Shown: positions 1 to 8,874, counted from the first letter of the stretch. The stretch: DNA of 20,381 nucleotides from Candidatus Bipolaricaulota bacterium (GCA_014360945.1 JACIWM010000015.1:1-20381), one strand, 5' to 3'. Translations and numbers: made by a program. The notes: generated by a model from the letters alone, not told the origin.

Positions 1-322
1 CGTGGTAAAGGGGGTCGAAATCCTCACCCACAGCGGGAATGGGTTTGCACCCCAGTCGCTCCAAAATCTCCGCAAAAAGGCTGTGCACGGCGCGCAGGCC
101 CTCCCGAAGCTGCGCGGGATCCTGGCCCGTGGAGAGGGCCCGCTCCAATGCCTCGTATATGGGAAGGAAAAGGAGCAGAGCCTCGTCCAAGGCCCGCTCC
201 CGCCAGAGCTCCCGCTCCCGGGCCACTTCTTTCTTGTAATTGTCAAACTCCGCGGCCAGGCGCAGGAGCTCTTCCCGCCATTTCTTTTCTTGTTCCTCCA
301 CGGTGTGAAGTTCCTCGCTCAT
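1..322 (-). CDS. grpE: GrpE nucleotide exchange factor (5' part, cut by window edge)
   Basis: GrpE is the cytoplasmic cofactor that releases ADP from DnaK in the heat-shock chaperone cycle. About 107 N-terminal residues are visible. A charged helical stretch contains LRLAAEFDNYKKEVARE, the family's long dimeric helix. It is followed by a four-helix part (ALERAL, LFAEILERLG) and the typical GEDFDPLYH near the window edge, where GrpEs have G-x-x-FDP-x-x-H. The acidic, disordered tail before the helix is shorter than in many GrpEs. The ATG (322-320) overlaps the hrcA TGA (321-319) as ATGA, so translation is probably coupled and the gene shares the CIRCE-controlled hrcA promoter. dnaK and dnaJ would be expected next, outside the window. 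Read directly from the minus-strand translation. Confidence 0.93.
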   Translation of the reverse strand, partial: MSEELHTVEEQEKKWREELLRLAAEFDNYKKEVARERELWRERALDEALLLFLPIYEALERALSTGQDPAQLREGLRAVHSLFAEILERLGCKPIPAVGEDFDPLYH

Positions 323-1329
323 CCTGCACCTCCTTGGCGAAGGAGGGAGGCCAGGCGACTGGCCAAATAGCGTACGGCGGAGAAGGCCCGGGCGTAGTCC
401 ATCCAAAGGGGCCCGGCCACCCCCAAAACGCCTCGACCGGGAAGATAGGAAGCGGTGACGAGGGAAAGGTCCCGCAGCTCCGGGATTTCTTCGATGCCCA
501 CATGGGCGGCCAGCCCGGGTTCCCCAGCGCGCAGCTCCTCAAGGAGGGCCAAAAACGCGGCCTCATCGGCAAAAAGTTGAAGCAGAGATTGCATCTTGTC
601 CAGGGCCCACTCCGGGGAGTGCGCACTCAGTTCCGCTAAAAGATGGGGCCAGCCTTCCACAAATACGCACGAAACAGGCGGAGTTTCCCGCATCTCCTGC
701 AGGAGCCGATGGGCGAGGTGGACGGCTTTGCCCTCCCAAGGGGCGGGCGGCTGGTCCCACATCTCCCGGGGGTTGCGCAGCCTCTGGGACAGCCACCTCT
801 CCGCCTCCTCGAGTTCCTCCGCATCGAGATCGGGCGGAGCGGACAGGAGGCGGGTCTCCAGAACTCCAAGCTCGGAGATTGTGGCGGCCAAAAGCAGGCC
901 CGGTCGGACCTCCCGCAGGACCACGCCCACGGACTCCGCCTCCTTCCCGGGAGCCACCACGAAGCCCAAGCCCCCGGTCATTCCCGCAAGGAGGAGGGCG
1001 GTGCGGCGCAGAAGCTCCGGCAAAGGAGGAAGCCCGGGCATGGGCTGGGGCTCCACGGGAAGAGTAGCCTCCCTGGGCTCGTTCTCCGCCATGGCCAAAA
1101 GCCACTGGGCGAAGAACCGAAAACCTTTCACGGTGGGCACGCGGCCCGCGGAGACGTGGGGTTTGTAGAGATACCCTTCCTCTTCCAGGGCATGGAGCTC
1201 GTTGCGGATGGTGGCGGAGCTCAGACGATGCTGATAGACCTGGACGATCTCCTGGGAGGACACGGGCTTTCTCGTGCGGATGTAGCGGTCCACCACCTCC
1301 ACCAGGATCCGGGCCCTCCGCCCCCTCAT
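319..1329 (-). CDS. hrcA: HrcA heat-shock repressor
   Basis: HrcA represses class I heat-shock genes by binding CIRCE operators; its folding depends on GroEL, which is how the signal is sensed. The product is 336 residues, a normal length. The N-terminal winged-helix region (about 1-75) carries the family signature SSATIRNELHALEEEGYL followed by PHVSAGRVPTVKGFRFF. The rest is the GAF-like dimerisation/inducer part. I chose ATG 1329-1327 because a GGAGGTGAT Shine-Dalgarno lies about 6 nt upstream. A TTG two codons earlier (1335) would abut that Shine-Dalgarno with no spacing. The gene is directly followed by grpE through an ATGA overlap. Its own start lies inside a CIRCE element, so the repressor should control its own synthesis. 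Confidence 0.95.
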   Translation of the reverse strand: MRGRRARILVEVVDRYIRTRKPVSSQEIVQVYQHRLSSATIRNELHALEEEGYLYKPHVSAGRVPTVKGFRFFAQWLLAMAENEPREATLPVEPQPMPGLPPLPELLRRTALLLAGMTGGLGFVVAPGKEAESVGVVLREVRPGLLLAATISELGVLETRLLSAPPDLDAEELEEAERWLSQRLRNPREMWDQPPAPWEGKAVHLAHRLLQEMRETPPVSCVFVEGWPHLLAELSAHSPEWALDKMQSLLQLFADEAAFLALLEELRAGEPGLAAHVGIEEIPELRDLSLVTASYLPGRGVLGVAGPLWMDYARAFSAVRYLASRLASLLRQGGAG

Positions 1330-1355
1330 TAGCAATCACCTCCCTGAAGTGCTAA
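1329..1355 (-). promoter_or_regulatory. CIRCE operator overlapping the hrcA RBS and start codon
   Basis: On the minus strand the element reads TTAGCACTT-N9-GATTGCTAA, against the CIRCE consensus TTAGCACTC-N9-GAGTGCTAA. That is 8/9 matches in each arm with the exact 9-nt spacer. The spacer holds the Shine-Dalgarno GGAGGT (plus-strand 1338-1343), and the last A of the element is the A of the hrcA ATG. Bound HrcA should therefore cover the transcription start region, the ribosome site and the start codon. In the RNA the two arms could also form a hairpin that displays or hides the RBS. Confidence 0.93.
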
Positions 1356-1359
1356 GCCA

Positions 1360-1387
1360 ATGATAGGCGGATGGAGGCGAAAGTCAA
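1360..1387 (-). promoter_or_regulatory. sigma70-type promoter of hrcA-grpE
   Basis: On the minus strand, TTGACT (1387-1382), a 16-nt spacer and TATCAT (1365-1360) form a good housekeeping promoter. The predicted start of transcription falls at about 1353, inside the CIRCE element, which is the classical layout for HrcA repression. It lies in the 87-bp gap between the secA stop and the hrcA start. Confidence 0.78.
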
Positions 1388-1416
1388 GCCTGCTCAGGCT
1401 AAATTCGCAGTCCCTT

Positions 1417-4170
1417 TCAGCTCTTTCGCCCGCAGCAGTGCTTGTATTTTTTCCCCGAGCCACAGGGGCAAGGGTCATTACGCCCGACCTTCCCGGGCGG
1501 GGCGACTGGTTTGGACGGGGAAGGGCGCGAGGAAGGCCGAGCTGGAGAGGCTCCCGGCCTTGCGGTAGCTGCGGGGGTGGGCGCCGGTGCGCTTTCCACC
1601 CGAATCATGAGGCGCGGCGAAAGCAGAACCCGCATCACTTGCTCTTCGCTGCGCACCAGCATCTCTTGGAAAAGACGATGCGCCTCGCGCTTGAACTCTA
1701 CAAGTGGATCGGTTCCCCCGTAAGCGCGAAGCCCGATTCCCTCCCGGAGATCATCAAGCTCCAAAAGATGCTGGCGCCAGTTCTCATCCACCGTGCGCAA
1801 CACCACGAGCCTCGCCACCACCGGAAAGTGCGGGGAAAGCCTTTGCCACTGACGCTCAAATTGCTCCCTAAGCGCCTCCTGTACGATTTTCAGAAGCTCC
1901 TCCCAGCGCCGGGCGCGGAGCTCCGGAACCGGGTCGCAAACTTGGGAAAGCTCCCGCAGAAGTCCGGAAAGATCTCCTTCCTCGGCGCGGCCGCGCGGCA
2001 CGTATCGTTCCACCAAGATTTCCGCGAACTCCTCCACCATGCCTAAGAGATGCTCTTTCAGCTCCTCATCGTTGGTGGTCTCGCCGGGCGCGGGGAGGAG
2101 GAAACGCTCGCGCAGGGCGTAGATGGCGTCGCGCTGGCGGGCCATGATCTCGTCGTACTCCAAAAGGCGCTTGCGGATCTCAAAGTTCCGCTCCTCCACC
2201 TTCTTTTGGGCCCGGCGGATGGCCCGGGTGAGGAGCTCATGGGTAATGGCCTCGCCTTCCTTAACCCCGAGCCTCTCCATGAGGGAGGCGAGGCGCTCTC
2301 CCCCAAAGATTCGGAGGAGATCGTCCTCAAGGGAAAGGAAGAACTGGGCTTCACCGGGATCGCCCTGGCGTCCGGCCCGTCCGGCCAATTGGTCGTCGAT
2401 CCTCCGCGCTTCATGACGCTGGCAACCGATGACAAAAAGGCCACCCTGATAAATCTCCTGCCACTCCTCAGGTCGGAATTCCTTTCCTGTCTCCCGACAC
2501 CACTTCTTGATCTGTTCCAGGACCCACTTAGCATAGGGCGAGTTCGGGTCAGCGGGCGCGACGATTTTCTTCCGCTCCTCTTCCGCCTCCTTTTTGTAGC
2601 GCTCGAGGAGCTCCCTGTACTTTTCCGGCTCTTTTTCGGGGTCCGCTTCCTGACGGGCCCGGTATTCCGGGTTTCCGCCGAGTAGGATGTCCGTTCCCCG
2701 GCCGGCCATGTTGGTGGCGATGGTGATGGCCCCAAGCCGCCCGGCTTGGGCCACGATCATGGCCTCCTTCTCGTGGTACTTGGCGTTCAAAACCTGATGA
2801 GGAAGGCCGCGCTTTTTGAGGAGCTGGGACAGGTATTCGGAGTCCTCGATGGAGGTGGTGCCGATGAGGACTGGCCGGCCTTGGCGATGGAGTTCCTCCA
2901 CCTTCTGGGCCACAGCTTCAAACTTGGCCTTGCGGGTGCGGAAGATCACATCGGGATGGTGATAGCGGATCATGGGCCGGTTTGTCGGGATCTGCACCAC
3001 ATCCAGGCCGTAGATCTTCTTCAACTCCTCCTCTTCCGTTTTGGCCGTACCCGTCATCCCTGCAAGGCCTTTATACAAGCGGAAGTAGTGCTGAATCGTG
3101 ATTTGGGCGAGGGTCTGATGCTCGCGCTGGATGGGGAGGCCTTCCTTGGCCTCGATGGCCTGGTGCAGGCCGCCGGAGTAGCGGCGATCGGGCATGAGTC
3201 TTCCCGTGAATTCATCCACGATGATGACTCGGCCGTCCTTTACGATGTAGTCGCGGTCGCGCTTATAAAAGACGAGGGCTCTCAGGGCCGTCTCCAGATG
3301 GTAGCGAGCCGTGGCCGCGCGGGGATCAGCGATGTTGTCGAATTTAAGGAGCTTTTCCGCCTTTTCCCATCCTTTTTCCGTGAGGGAAAGCCTTCTGTGC
3401 TCCTCATCCACCTCGAAGTCCTCGCCTGGCTTGAACAGGCGGGCAAGGCGCGCGAACTCCCGGTACATGCGGGCCGTCTCCTCGGTCGGGCCGGAGATGA
3501 TGAGGGGGGTGCGAGCCTCATCGATGAGGATGTAGTCCACCTCGTCAATGATGGCGTAGTCCAGAGGCCCCTGAACCTTTTGATCGCGGGAAAGGACCAT
3601 GTGGTCCCGCAGGTAATCGAAGCCGAATTGGGCGTTGGTTCCGTAGACGATGTCGCATTGGTACGCTTTTTTTCGCTCTTCCGGCGGGGTGTCCTCCTGA
3701 AGAAGGCCTACGGTGAGGCCCAAAAATTCGTAGATCGGGCCCATCCAGTAACGATCGCGTTTGGCGAGATAATCGTTGACGGTGACGATGTGCACTTTTC
3801 CCACGAGGGCGTTGAGGTAGGCGGGCATGGTGGCCACAAGGGTCTTCCCCTCGCCCGTCTTCATCTCCGCCACGCGCCGCTGATGGAGGACGATCCCGCC
3901 CAGAACTTGAACGTCGAAGGGATAAAGGCCGATGGTGCGGCGCGCCGCTTCCCGCACCACCGCGAAGGCTTCGGGAAGTATTTGATCAGTGGTTTCCCCT
4001 TGAGCTAGCCTTTGCTTGAACTCCTGGGTTTTGGCGCGAAGCTCCGCGTCCGAAAAGTTCCGCACCTTCTCCGACCACCGATTGACCTCCGCCAAAATGG
4101 GCAAAAGCCTCCGGAGCTTTCGCTCGTTCGATTCCCGAAAGACCTTGATGAGGCTCTTGGAGAGCGGCAT
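1417..4170 (-). CDS. secA: SecA preprotein translocase ATPase
   Basis: SecA is the peripheral membrane motor that pushes unfolded preproteins through SecYEG using ATP. The 917-residue product has all main parts. These are Walker A MKTGEGKT (about 103-110), the DEVD Walker B box (209-212) followed by YILIDEARTPLIISG, the preprotein-crosslinking segment, GMTGTAKTE, TNMAGRGTDI and GRAGRQGDPG of the second nucleotide-binding fold, and the helical scaffold and wing regions. A proline/alanine-rich linker leads to a C-terminal zinc motif with Cys 901, 903, 912 and 913 in the C-x-C-x8-CC pattern, used for SecB and lipid contacts. The usual Ser of DEVDS is Tyr here, a minor change. It is last in the gatA operon, 22 bp after the upstream gene; no clear Shine-Dalgarno precedes the ATG. 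Confidence 0.97.
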   Translation of the reverse strand: MPLSKSLIKVFRESNERKLRRLLPILAEVNRWSEKVRNFSDAELRAKTQEFKQRLAQGETTDQILPEAFAVVREAARRTIGLYPFDVQVLGGIVLHQRRVAEMKTGEGKTLVATMPAYLNALVGKVHIVTVNDYLAKRDRYWMGPIYEFLGLTVGLLQEDTPPEERKKAYQCDIVYGTNAQFGFDYLRDHMVLSRDQKVQGPLDYAIIDEVDYILIDEARTPLIISGPTEETARMYREFARLARLFKPGEDFEVDEEHRRLSLTEKGWEKAEKLLKFDNIADPRAATARYHLETALRALVFYKRDRDYIVKDGRVIIVDEFTGRLMPDRRYSGGLHQAIEAKEGLPIQREHQTLAQITIQHYFRLYKGLAGMTGTAKTEEEELKKIYGLDVVQIPTNRPMIRYHHPDVIFRTRKAKFEAVAQKVEELHRQGRPVLIGTTSIEDSEYLSQLLKKRGLPHQVLNAKYHEKEAMIVAQAGRLGAITIATNMAGRGTDILLGGNPEYRARQEADPEKEPEKYRELLERYKKEAEEERKKIVAPADPNSPYAKWVLEQIKKWCRETGKEFRPEEWQEIYQGGLFVIGCQRHEARRIDDQLAGRAGRQGDPGEAQFFLSLEDDLLRIFGGERLASLMERLGVKEGEAITHELLTRAIRRAQKKVEERNFEIRKRLLEYDEIMARQRDAIYALRERFLLPAPGETTNDEELKEHLLGMVEEFAEILVERYVPRGRAEEGDLSGLLRELSQVCDPVPELRARRWEELLKIVQEALREQFERQWQRLSPHFPVVARLVVLRTVDENWRQHLLELDDLREGIGLRAYGGTDPLVEFKREAHRLFQEMLVRSEEQVMRVLLSPRLMIRVESAPAPTPAATARPGASPARPSSRPSPSKPVAPPGKVGRNDPCPCGSGKKYKHCCGRKS

Positions 4171-4192
4171 GACCAGGGAGACTATACGCCCC

Positions 4193-6361
4193 TTAAGGCA
4201 GTTCCTCCAAGGCCTTGAGGGCCGTGGCCCTCATGCGCTCCAGGTTCTCTTTTTGGGCACGAAGCTCACCATAGTCCTTGAGGGGAAGGGGGCGAGAGAG
4301 CCGGTCGTTCACCCGCGCTAATTTTCCGTCTATGACTTTTAGGGCCTGTTGGAACGCAGTTTTCGCCTCGTCCCACAGATATCGGCGGCGTTGGATTTCC
4401 CCCAAAAGGAGCCAAGCCCGCTCGTGTTGAGGGTTCTCCCTGAGAATCTCTTCCACCGTTGTCTTGGCCGCAAGGAGGTCACCCCCTTGAAGCTCGGCCA
4501 CCGCCAGGTAATAACGGGCATCCTGGGCCATGTCCTTAGGGGGAATGGTGGCCAAAAGCGTGGTCAAAAGCTTTTGCGCTTCCTCTGGATTTCCAAGCTG
4601 GAGCTCCGTCGCTGCTAAGTTCAAATAGAGGGCCTCCGGTACATACCGCGTAAGACACGTCCGAAAGGCATCCCTGGCCTCCGTAAGCTTTCCGCGCGCG
4701 GCCTTGATGAGGCCATACCAATAGAGGGAAACACGCGGGCAAAAGTCCAAATCCACGGCCCGCGTGATCTGGGCTTCCGCAAGAGGAAGATCGCCGCGGT
4801 AATAGGAGGCCTGAGCGGAAAGGAGGTATCCATCGGCGACCACATCCCGGACGGCCAAAACACCGGTGACGCCACTTAGAGCGAGGAGGCCCAAGGCCAC
4901 GGGGATCCGCGATTTTTTCAAAGAGAGACGCAGATCCCCGAACGGGCCGTAGCGCGGGGAGAAGGCAAGTCCCAGGATGGCCAAAAATGCAAGGCTCGAG
5001 GCGGGAAGATGGAAGGGAAAGGTGGGCGCGGCGTGGACAAAGACGGTGATTAATCCTCCTCCCAGAAGGAGAAGCTCCCACCGTTTTTGGCTTTCCGGCA
5101 ATCTTCCCAGGCGACCAAGGCCCAAATACGCAAGAAGCCCAAGGCCACCGAGAAGGACAATGGTTCCGAAAGCGCCAAGCTCCGCGGCCACTTGGACGTA
5201 TTCGTTATGGGCTTGATCCGCGCGGGGAAAAGGAAAGGCATAGCCTTTGCCCTGGGGCGAGGCGAGGAATTGCGGTTTGTAGGGCACAAAGTGGATCTTG
5301 TATCCGCCAAGCCCGATGCCAAAGAGGGGATGATCGCGCCACATCTCGTAGCCGACCCACCAGTCCCAGGCCCTAATGGCCCCGGATTTGCGGGCCCAAA
5401 GGTCCCGCACGGCGGTGATGGGAGTTGTTACAGGAAGGAGGCAGACGATGGCGGCCCCCACGGTCGCCCCTACGGCCAGCCAAAGGAGAGGTTGGCGTCG
5501 CAAAGCTCGGCCAAGGAAATGTAAGCCCACAGCGCCGCCCGCTAAGGCCAGACCCGCCACAGCCCCCCAAAGGCCTAAAACTCCACCGAGTCCGGCTAGG
5601 CCCAAGACCCCCAATGTGGCCAACCTCGGCCACGGCGGAAGTCTTGCGTGCCAAAATCCAGTTCCAAAGGAAACAAAGGCGAGGGCCGCGCCTAACCCCA
5701 GCCTCACTCCAATCTGCTGGGTGAGAAGCATCACCGCGAAATTGAACCCCATGAGAATCGCCCAAATTAGCCACTCTTTTCGACGGAGAAGCACAATCCC
5801 CGGAAGCACAAGATAGGAGAGAAATCCCGCAAGGAATTGCCGGTTTCCCATGGTGGCGATCATCGCGCCCACCCCTTTTCCAGACGCTCCACCGGGGGCA
5901 ATCCCCAGGTATTGAAGGAGGGCAAATAGGGCGTTGAGAAAGCCGGCGAAGACCAGGGCGCCAAGCATCCAGTCGTGGCTTTTCTCTGGAGCGTTCAAGA
6001 CCAAAAAGAAGACGGCCCCGAAAAAGAGGATCATCACCGCGGATTGCAGGATCACACAGAGCGGGGTTTTTCCGGTAAGGGAAAGGAAGGCCGCCAAAAG
6101 CAGACCAAGCAAAACGGGGCTGAGCCAAGAGAGCTCCACCTGCGTTTCCCTGGCCCGCAACATCTCCCAGGCCCAAAGGATGAGGATAAGGCCCACCATG
6201 ACCACGGTGTACACGCTTTTCACGTACCCGTACTCCGTGTTCCAAGGGGAGAAGAGGAGGGGCTGGGTGGCAAAAAGACCAACAAGCAGACCCAAGCGAA
6301 CACGGGAAAGCCAAGAGGGACGGGCCGGCTTTAACTCCTTTTTTCCCTTCTTTTTGGGCAT
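4193..6361 (-). CDS. O-antigen ligase-like (Wzy_C family) membrane protein with C-terminal TPR domain
   Basis: The product has 722 residues. After a Lys-rich cytoplasmic start, residues 20-480 hold about a dozen hydrophobic segments typical of the O-antigen ligase/polymerase (WaaL/Wzy) and pilin O-oligosaccharyltransferase families. Supporting motifs are the GNRQFLAGFL segment near 172-181 and the loop DQAHNEYVQVAAELG (382-396), the family's conserved H-(N/S)-x-Y-x-Q site in the large periplasmic loop. Residues about 510-680 form several tetratricopeptide-type helix pairs (for example GNPEEAQKLLTTLL and LWDEAKTAFQQAL). The likely role is transfer of lipid-linked glycan to a lipid A core, cell-surface polymer or protein; the acceptor cannot be told from sequence. 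It starts 9 bp after the upstream reductase and ends 22 bp before secA, without a strong RBS, so it is probably read as part of the operon. No other glycan genes lie nearby. Confidence 0.82.
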   Translation of the reverse strand: MPKKKGKKELKPARPSWLSRVRLGLLVGLFATQPLLFSPWNTEYGYVKSVYTVVMVGLILILWAWEMLRARETQVELSWLSPVLLGLLLAAFLSLTGKTPLCVILQSAVMILFFGAVFFLVLNAPEKSHDWMLGALVFAGFLNALFALLQYLGIAPGGASGKGVGAMIATMGNRQFLAGFLSYLVLPGIVLLRRKEWLIWAILMGFNFAVMLLTQQIGVRLGLGAALAFVSFGTGFWHARLPPWPRLATLGVLGLAGLGGVLGLWGAVAGLALAGGAVGLHFLGRALRRQPLLWLAVGATVGAAIVCLLPVTTPITAVRDLWARKSGAIRAWDWWVGYEMWRDHPLFGIGLGGYKIHFVPYKPQFLASPQGKGYAFPFPRADQAHNEYVQVAAELGAFGTIVLLGGLGLLAYLGLGRLGRLPESQKRWELLLLGGGLITVFVHAAPTFPFHLPASSLAFLAILGLAFSPRYGPFGDLRLSLKKSRIPVALGLLALSGVTGVLAVRDVVADGYLLSAQASYYRGDLPLAEAQITRAVDLDFCPRVSLYWYGLIKAARGKLTEARDAFRTCLTRYVPEALYLNLAATELQLGNPEEAQKLLTTLLATIPPKDMAQDARYYLAVAELQGGDLLAAKTTVEEILRENPQHERAWLLLGEIQRRRYLWDEAKTAFQQALKVIDGKLARVNDRLSRPLPLKDYGELRAQKENLERMRATALKALEELP

Positions 6362-6370
6362 GGACGGATT

Positions 6371-7486
6371 TTAGGCCCGGGTGTGGGCGGAGAACAAACG
6401 GAAAAAAGGCCAAAGAATCGGCCAGAGGTCCGGGCTCCGCAGGACCTTTTTGGGAAGCTCCGCCAATCGGTCGATGTCCTCGATCTTCTGTAAGATCTCC
6501 GCGACCTTCTTGTGCCTCAGGACTTTTACGGTTTCTTCAAGATCTTTTGGCTCTAGCGAAAGGAAAAGTTTTCGCGCCCCTTCCTGAAAAGCAAGCTCCC
6601 GTTCGAGAATTTCCCGCCAAGTCCTCTCGTACTGGGGAATGGCCGCGGGTCCCATGGCCACGATTTTTCCGGCAATGGGCGCGCAAAGACTTATGAATGC
6701 CAAGCCTCCGCCGGTCAAGGGTTTCACCTGGGCCGCGGCGTTTCCCACAAGGATCACCCGCCTTTGAACGGTGGCGGTTGGAGGGCCAATAGGGATTAGT
6801 CCTGCCTGAATCCGCAACACCTCCGCTCCGGGAAATCTTTGGCCAAGAAAATCCCGCAACCGGTCAAACGCCGCGCGACCAGAGCACGTGGCCAGTCCTA
6901 CCTTAGCCACCCCTTCCTTTTCCGGGACGGCCCAGGCGAAGAAATCCGGGACGATCCCGAGATGAATTTCCACCCAATCCTCCAGTTCCACGCGGATGTC
7001 CGCCTGGACGGCGACGAGCATCTCCCGGGGACGCGGGAGTCCGAAAGCCCGGGCCACCCCACTTTGGGCCCCATCCGCGCCCACCAAAACCTCAAACTCC
7101 ACTTTACCTTTTTCCGTCAGGACGAAATCCTCCGCGAACTCCCGAGCTGAAATGGGCCAAAATGCCGCGCCTTTTTCCTGAGCCTTTTTCAAAAGCCATT
7201 GGTTCAGGGCGAGACGATCGAGAACAAGCCCTTTTGGTTCCTCTGCGCGAAGCTCCGCGACCTTCCCGGTGGGGGAGTAAACCCGCACGCCCCGAATCTC
7301 GCGGAGGATGAGGGAAGATGGAATTTGTAAGCGTTGGGCAGTTGCGGGGCTGACGAGGCCGGCGCAGCACGGAATACGGGTTGGGGCACGTTCAAGGATA
7401 AGGGTCCGAGCGCGAGCTTCCGCGGAGGCGGCTGCGGCCAGGGCTCCCGCAGGCCCTCCGCCCACAACCACTACCTCCCATTTCAT
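6371..7486 (-). CDS. Geranylgeranyl reductase-family FAD-dependent oxidoreductase
   Basis: This is a flavoprotein of 371 residues. It opens with a dinucleotide-binding fold MKWEVVVVGGGPAGALAAA, with an acidic residue ending the second strand (ILER). It continues with a cysteine-containing CCAGLVSP segment at the usual substrate/FAD site, VLVGADGAQSGVARAFG, and the FAD-pyrophosphate motif ILVGNAAAQVKPLTGGGL. The last replaces the common GDAAG with GNAAA. The family reduces double bonds of polyprenyl chains (archaeal lipids, chlorophyll or quinone side chains). In a bacterium the substrate could be a menaquinone tail, a polyprenyl carrier or a membrane lipid. The ATG at 7486 overlaps the gatA TGA as ATGA. 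An open frame runs further upstream but lies inside gatA and has no family similarity. Confidence 0.85.
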   Translation of the reverse strand: MKWEVVVVGGGPAGALAAAASAEARARTLILERAPTRIPCCAGLVSPATAQRLQIPSSLILREIRGVRVYSPTGKVAELRAEEPKGLVLDRLALNQWLLKKAQEKGAAFWPISAREFAEDFVLTEKGKVEFEVLVGADGAQSGVARAFGLPRPREMLVAVQADIRVELEDWVEIHLGIVPDFFAWAVPEKEGVAKVGLATCSGRAAFDRLRDFLGQRFPGAEVLRIQAGLIPIGPPTATVQRRVILVGNAAAQVKPLTGGGLAFISLCAPIAGKIVAMGPAAIPQYERTWREILERELAFQEGARKLFLSLEPKDLEETVKVLRHKKVAEILQKIEDIDRLAELPKKVLRSPDLWPILWPFFRLFSAHTRA

Positions 7487-8871
7487 TTCAGGGCTTCCTC
7501 CAGGGCCCAAGCCGCCGAAAGCAAGGTTTTCTCCCCAAGACGCGGGCCGATGAGCTGAAGCCCAAAGGGAAGACCATCGATCTTTCCCCCGGGAATGGAG
7601 ATAGCGGGAAGCCCGGCCAACGCGGAAGGAATGGTGAAAAGGTCGGAAAGGTACATGGAGATTGGATCGGTCTTCTCCCCAAGACGGAAGGCCGGGGTGG
7701 GCGAGGTGGGGCCCATGATGAGGTCCACCTTTTCCCACGCCTTTTGGAACTCCTGGGCAATAAGGGTACGCACCCGCTGAGCCTTTCCGTAGTACTGATC
7801 GTAGTACCCCGCGGAGAGGGCAAAGGTCCCCAGGGCAATGCGCCGCTTCACCTCCGGCCCGAATCCCAAGGTTCGACTTTGCGCGATCATCTCCGCCACC
7901 CCGGGCGCGGGGATGCGCAGGGTGTAGCGGACCCCATCGTAGCGAGCGAGGTTGGCCGAAGCCTCGGCGGAGGCAATGAGATAATAGGTGGGAAGGGCAT
8001 ATTCCGTGAGGGGAAGGGAGATCTCCACCACGGTGGCTCCCAGTTCTTCGGCCGTAGCACACCAGTGATCGATGAGATTTAGCGCCTCCGGCCCCAATTC
8101 CTTCGGGGCATATTCCTTAGGCAGGCCGATTTTCAGGCCTTGCAAATTTGGGCGAAGGTTGCTCACGTAATCCTGCGGCGGAAGAGGAAGGCTTGTGGAA
8201 TCCCAGGGATCGTGTCCGGCCATAAAAGAAAGAAGAAGAGCGGCATCGCGCACGCTGCGGGTGATGGGACCGATGGTGTCCAGGGAGGAAGCGAAGGCCA
8301 CAAGGCCGTAGCGGGAGACAAGGCCATAAGTAGGTCGCAGGCCCACCACGCCGCACAATGCCGCGGGCTGGCGCACGGAACCGCCGGTGTCCGAACCGAG
8401 CGCGGCCAGGGCTTCGCTGACGGCCACCGCTGCCGCCGATCCGCCGGAGGACCCGCCGGGAACCCTCTCCGGATCCCATGGATTGCGGGTCGGCCCGAAG
8501 GCCGAGTTCTCCGTGGATGAACCCATGGCGAATTCGTCGAGATTCGTTTTCCCTTGAACCTGAGCCCCGGCGGCTCGCAACCGGGCCACCGCCGTGGCCT
8601 CAAACGGCGAGCGGTAATTTGCCAAAAGGCGGGAGGCGCAAGTGGTGGGAAAATCCAAAGTGCAGATGTTGTCCTTCACGGCGATGGGGACCCCGCAGAG
8701 AGGAAGCTTCTCCAACCCTTTGGGGGCAAGAAGTTTATCCTTCTCCGCAAGGGAAAGGAACGCGTGAATTGTGGGCTCGAGCTTTTCTATGCGTGCATAA
8801 AGCTCGTCTACGACATCATGAAGCCCTAAGTCTTTTCGGCGAAGACGAAGGAGGAGCGCATAAAGGTCCAC
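7483..8871 (-). CDS. gatA: Asp-tRNA(Asn)/Glu-tRNA(Gln) amidotransferase subunit A
   Basis: GatA is the amidase subunit of the GatCAB complex; it releases ammonia from glutamine to convert misacylated Glu-tRNA(Gln) or Asp-tRNA(Asn). The product is 462 residues. The amidase-signature triad is visible: Lys66 in VAVKDN-like VPIAVKDN, cis-Ser141 in GGSSGGSAAA, and nucleophile Ser165 in SDTGGSVRQPA. The spacing equals that of known GatA proteins (99 and 24 residues). The start is a GTG at 8871-8869, only 3 nt after the CCA end of tRNA-Leu and without a Shine-Dalgarno. The frame stays open through the tRNA, but those codons are tRNA sequence, and the GTG start matches the family's N-terminus (LLRLRRKDLG...LYARIEKLEPTIHAF). 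gatB and gatC are not in the window. ATGA overlap with the next gene. Confidence 0.95.
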   Translation of the reverse strand: MDLYALLLRLRRKDLGLHDVVDELYARIEKLEPTIHAFLSLAEKDKLLAPKGLEKLPLCGVPIAVKDNICTLDFPTTCASRLLANYRSPFEATAVARLRAAGAQVQGKTNLDEFAMGSSTENSAFGPTRNPWDPERVPGGSSGGSAAAVAVSEALAALGSDTGGSVRQPAALCGVVGLRPTYGLVSRYGLVAFASSLDTIGPITRSVRDAALLLSFMAGHDPWDSTSLPLPPQDYVSNLRPNLQGLKIGLPKEYAPKELGPEALNLIDHWCATAEELGATVVEISLPLTEYALPTYYLIASAEASANLARYDGVRYTLRIPAPGVAEMIAQSRTLGFGPEVKRRIALGTFALSAGYYDQYYGKAQRVRTLIAQEFQKAWEKVDLIMGPTSPTPAFRLGEKTDPISMYLSDLFTIPSALAGLPAISIPGGKIDGLPFGLQLIGPRLGEKTLLSAAWALEEALK

Positions 8872-8874
8872 GGC

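Noticed and set aside
1387..1400. AGCCTG-CT-CAGGCT inverted repeat after secA as a terminator
   Set aside because: The stem is short, the loop is only 2 nt (or 4 nt with a 5-bp stem) and no T tract follows in the direction of secA; it also touches the hrcA -35 box.
5373..6413. 346-codon frame overlapping the O-antigen ligase-like gene on the same strand
   Set aside because: It is a shifted reading frame of a convincing membrane protein, full of Pro/Arg/Gly, without a plausible start signal.
7487..8062. Upstream extension of the geranylgeranyl-reductase-like frame
   Set aside because: The added residues are a shifted frame of gatA; the ATG at 7486 begins exactly at the FAD-binding fold and makes an ATGA overlap.
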